Shown here: piece after piece, positions 13,455-14,641 of the stretch
How positions within the stretch are numbered: the stretch's first letter is position 1
How the letters are laid out: the number at the start of each line of letters is the position of its first letter
Source: JACMOY01 sp046590855
GTDB lineage: Bacteria > Actinomycetota > Actinomycetes > Actinomycetales > Angustibacteraceae
Assembly (NCBI GenBank): GCA_046590855.1
Contig: JBKJTJ010000328.1
Span: 1 to 14,641 of the forward strand
Length of the DNA stretch: 14,641 nt
Reading direction: 5' to 3'
Made by a program: the position numbers and the translations under genes
Notes under the pieces: model-generated
The model's database searches: none
What the model was told of the DNA's origin: nothing
Seen by the model: only the letters and a program-made list of their open reading frames with translations

Positions 13455-14641
13455 GCCCGGTCGGGTACGGCGGCACCTGGCCGGACGCGCAGACGTTCCG
13501 CGAGCTCGCGGCCGGGCGGCGCGTGATCCCCGTCGTCCGCCGGCTGCTGGCGGACGCCGAGACCCCCCTCGGCGTCTACCGCAAGCTCGCGCAGGACCGG
13601 CCCGGCACCTTCCTGCTGGAGTCGGCCGAGCACGGGGGCGTCTGGTCGCGCTACTCGATCGTGGGTGCGCGGTGCTCCGCGACGCTGACCGAGGTCGACG
13701 GCGAGGCCACCTGGATCGGCACCCCGCCGGTCGGCGTCCCGACGTCCGGTGACCCCACCAGCGCGCTGCGCGACACCGTCGCGGCGCTGCGCACCGAGCC
13801 GCTGCCGGGCCTGCCGCCACTGACCGGCGGAATGGTCGGTGCGGTGACCTACGACGCGGTGCGCCGGTGGGAGCACCTGCCCGACGGCACCGTCGACGAC
13901 CTGCGGCTGCCCGAGCTGACGATGATGCTCGCCACGGATCTGGCGGTGCTCGACCACAGCGACGGGTCGCTGCTGCTGGTCGCCAACGCGATCAACTACG
14001 ACGCGACCGACGAGCGGGTCGACGAGGCCTGGGCCGACGCGGTCACGCGGCTCGACCGGATGACCGCCGAGCTGTCCAGCGGCGCCGAGAGCACCGTCGC
14101 GGTGCTGCAGGGACCCGAGCCCACTGTCAGACCCCAGCTGCCGCAGGGGAAGTACGAGGCCAACGTCGAGCGGGCCAAGGAGGCGATCCGCGCCGGCGAC
14201 GTCTTCCAGGTGGTGCCGTCGCAGCGGTACGAGATCGACTGCCCGGTCGACGCCCTCGACGTCTACCGCGTGCTGCGCGCCTCCAACCCGAGCCCGTACA
14301 TGTTCCTGCTGCGCCTGCCGACCCCGGACGGGCGCGCGTACGACGTGGTCGGCTCGAGCCCCGAGGCGCTGGTCAAGGTCGACGGCGACCAGGTGATGAC
14401 GCACCCGATCGCCGGCACCCGGCCGCGCGGGGCGACGCCGGAGCAGGACGCCGCGCACGCCCGCGACCTGCTGGCCGACGAGAAGGAGCGCGCCGAGCAC
14501 CTCATGCTCGTCGACCTGGCCCGCAACGACCTGGGCCGGGTCTGCCGGGCGGGCAGCGTCGAGGTGCTGGACTTCATGTCGGTCGAGCGCTACAGCCACG
14601 TCATGCACATCGTCTCGACGGTCGTGGGCCGGCTGCGCCCC
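13451..14641 (+). CDS. trpE: Anthranilate synthase component I, 5' part
   Basis: The first 397 residues of TrpE; the frame is open to the right edge, and the family is about 500-520 residues long. The enzyme makes anthranilate from chorismate with glutamine-derived ammonia from TrpG, the first committed step of tryptophan synthesis. The L-L-E-S motif (55-58) of the tryptophan feedback site is intact, so the enzyme should be inhibited by tryptophan. Catalytic-domain motifs follow: G-D-V-F-Q-V-V-P-S-Q-R (249-259), N-P-S-P-Y-M (279-284), G-S-S-P-E (301-305), H-P-I-A-G-T-R-P-R-G (318-327), and E-R-A-E-H-L-M-L-V-D-L-A-R-N-D-L-G-R (346-363) with metal-binding acidic residues. The GTG start lies on the hisI stop with a four-base overlap. 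No leader peptide or attenuator is possible directly before it. Confidence 0.97.
   Translation, partial: MSPVGYGGTWPDAQTFRELAAGRRVIPVVRRLLADAETPLGVYRKLAQDRPGTFLLESAEHGGVWSRYSIVGARCSATLTEVDGEATWIGTPPVGVPTSGDPTSALRDTVAALRTEPLPGLPPLTGGMVGAVTYDAVRRWEHLPDGTVDDLRLPELTMMLATDLAVLDHSDGSLLLVANAINYDATDERVDEAWADAVTRLDRMTAELSSGAESTVAVLQGPEPTVRPQLPQGKYEANVERAKEAIRAGDVFQVVPSQRYEIDCPVDALDVYRVLRASNPSPYMFLLRLPTPDGRAYDVVGSSPEALVKVDGDQVMTHPIAGTRPRGATPEQDAAHARDLLADEKERAEHLMLVDLARNDLGRVCRAGSVEVLDFMSVERYSHVMHIVSTVVGRLRP

Noticed and set aside
13316..14608. Minus-strand open frame of 430 codons opposite trpE
   Set aside because: trpE motifs are unambiguous on the plus strand; the antisense translation is low-complexity Arg/Gly/Val/Gln with no family resemblance.

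Overview
The window is dense, very GC-rich chromosomal DNA with frequent GTG (and one probable TTG) starts, four-base gene overlaps and very short intergenic gaps. The organism is most likely a high-GC Actinomycetota. Support comes from the hisF / TIGR03085 / hisI / trpE neighbourhood, a DUF222-HNH (13E12-like) gene, a LexA box of the actinobacterial TCGAAC-N4-GTTCGA type, and a protein of the mycothiol-dependent isomerase superfamily. Order and family cannot be fixed from this sequence alone; Micrococcales or a relative is a guess.

Layout. (1) Bases 1-988, plus strand: the 3' end of pxpA (5-oxoprolinase subunit A), translationally coupled to a MobA/MocA-like nucleotidyltransferase. (2) Bases 998-5557, an envelope/carbohydrate-flavoured block: on the minus strand a P-loop uridine-kinase-like protein, a FUSC-type membrane protein that overlaps it, and a lipoprotein with a clan GH-A glycoside hydrolase fold; divergent from them on the plus strand is a second, secreted paralogue of the same hydrolase. 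(3) Bases 5581-7890, minus strand: a DUF222-HNH endonuclease-like gene under an SOS-type promoter, and an alpha/beta hydrolase. (4) Bases 7931-14641: hisF, a convergent TIGR03085 gene, a two-gene heterodimeric ABC exporter, then hisI and trpE (running off the right edge).

How the genes work together. hisF, hisI and trpE are amino-acid biosynthesis; the exporter pair and the TIGR03085 gene sit between hisF and hisI with no obvious metabolic tie. The exporter subunits carry complementary defects (Walker-B Glu to Asp and H-loop His to Tyr in the first, a degraded LSAGE signature in the second), as expected for one catalytic and one degenerate ATP site. Several genes have a TANNNT-like element six or seven bases before the start codon, which points to leaderless transcripts. 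The clearest case is the DUF222-HNH gene, where -10 element, LexA box, predicted transcription start and start codon are interlocked.

I saw no tRNA, rRNA, CRISPR array, insertion sequence or prophage module, and no clear new defence or biosynthetic system. The least ordinary parts are the SOS-box architecture at 6950-6993 and the duplicated GH-A hydrolases around the kinase/FUSC pair.
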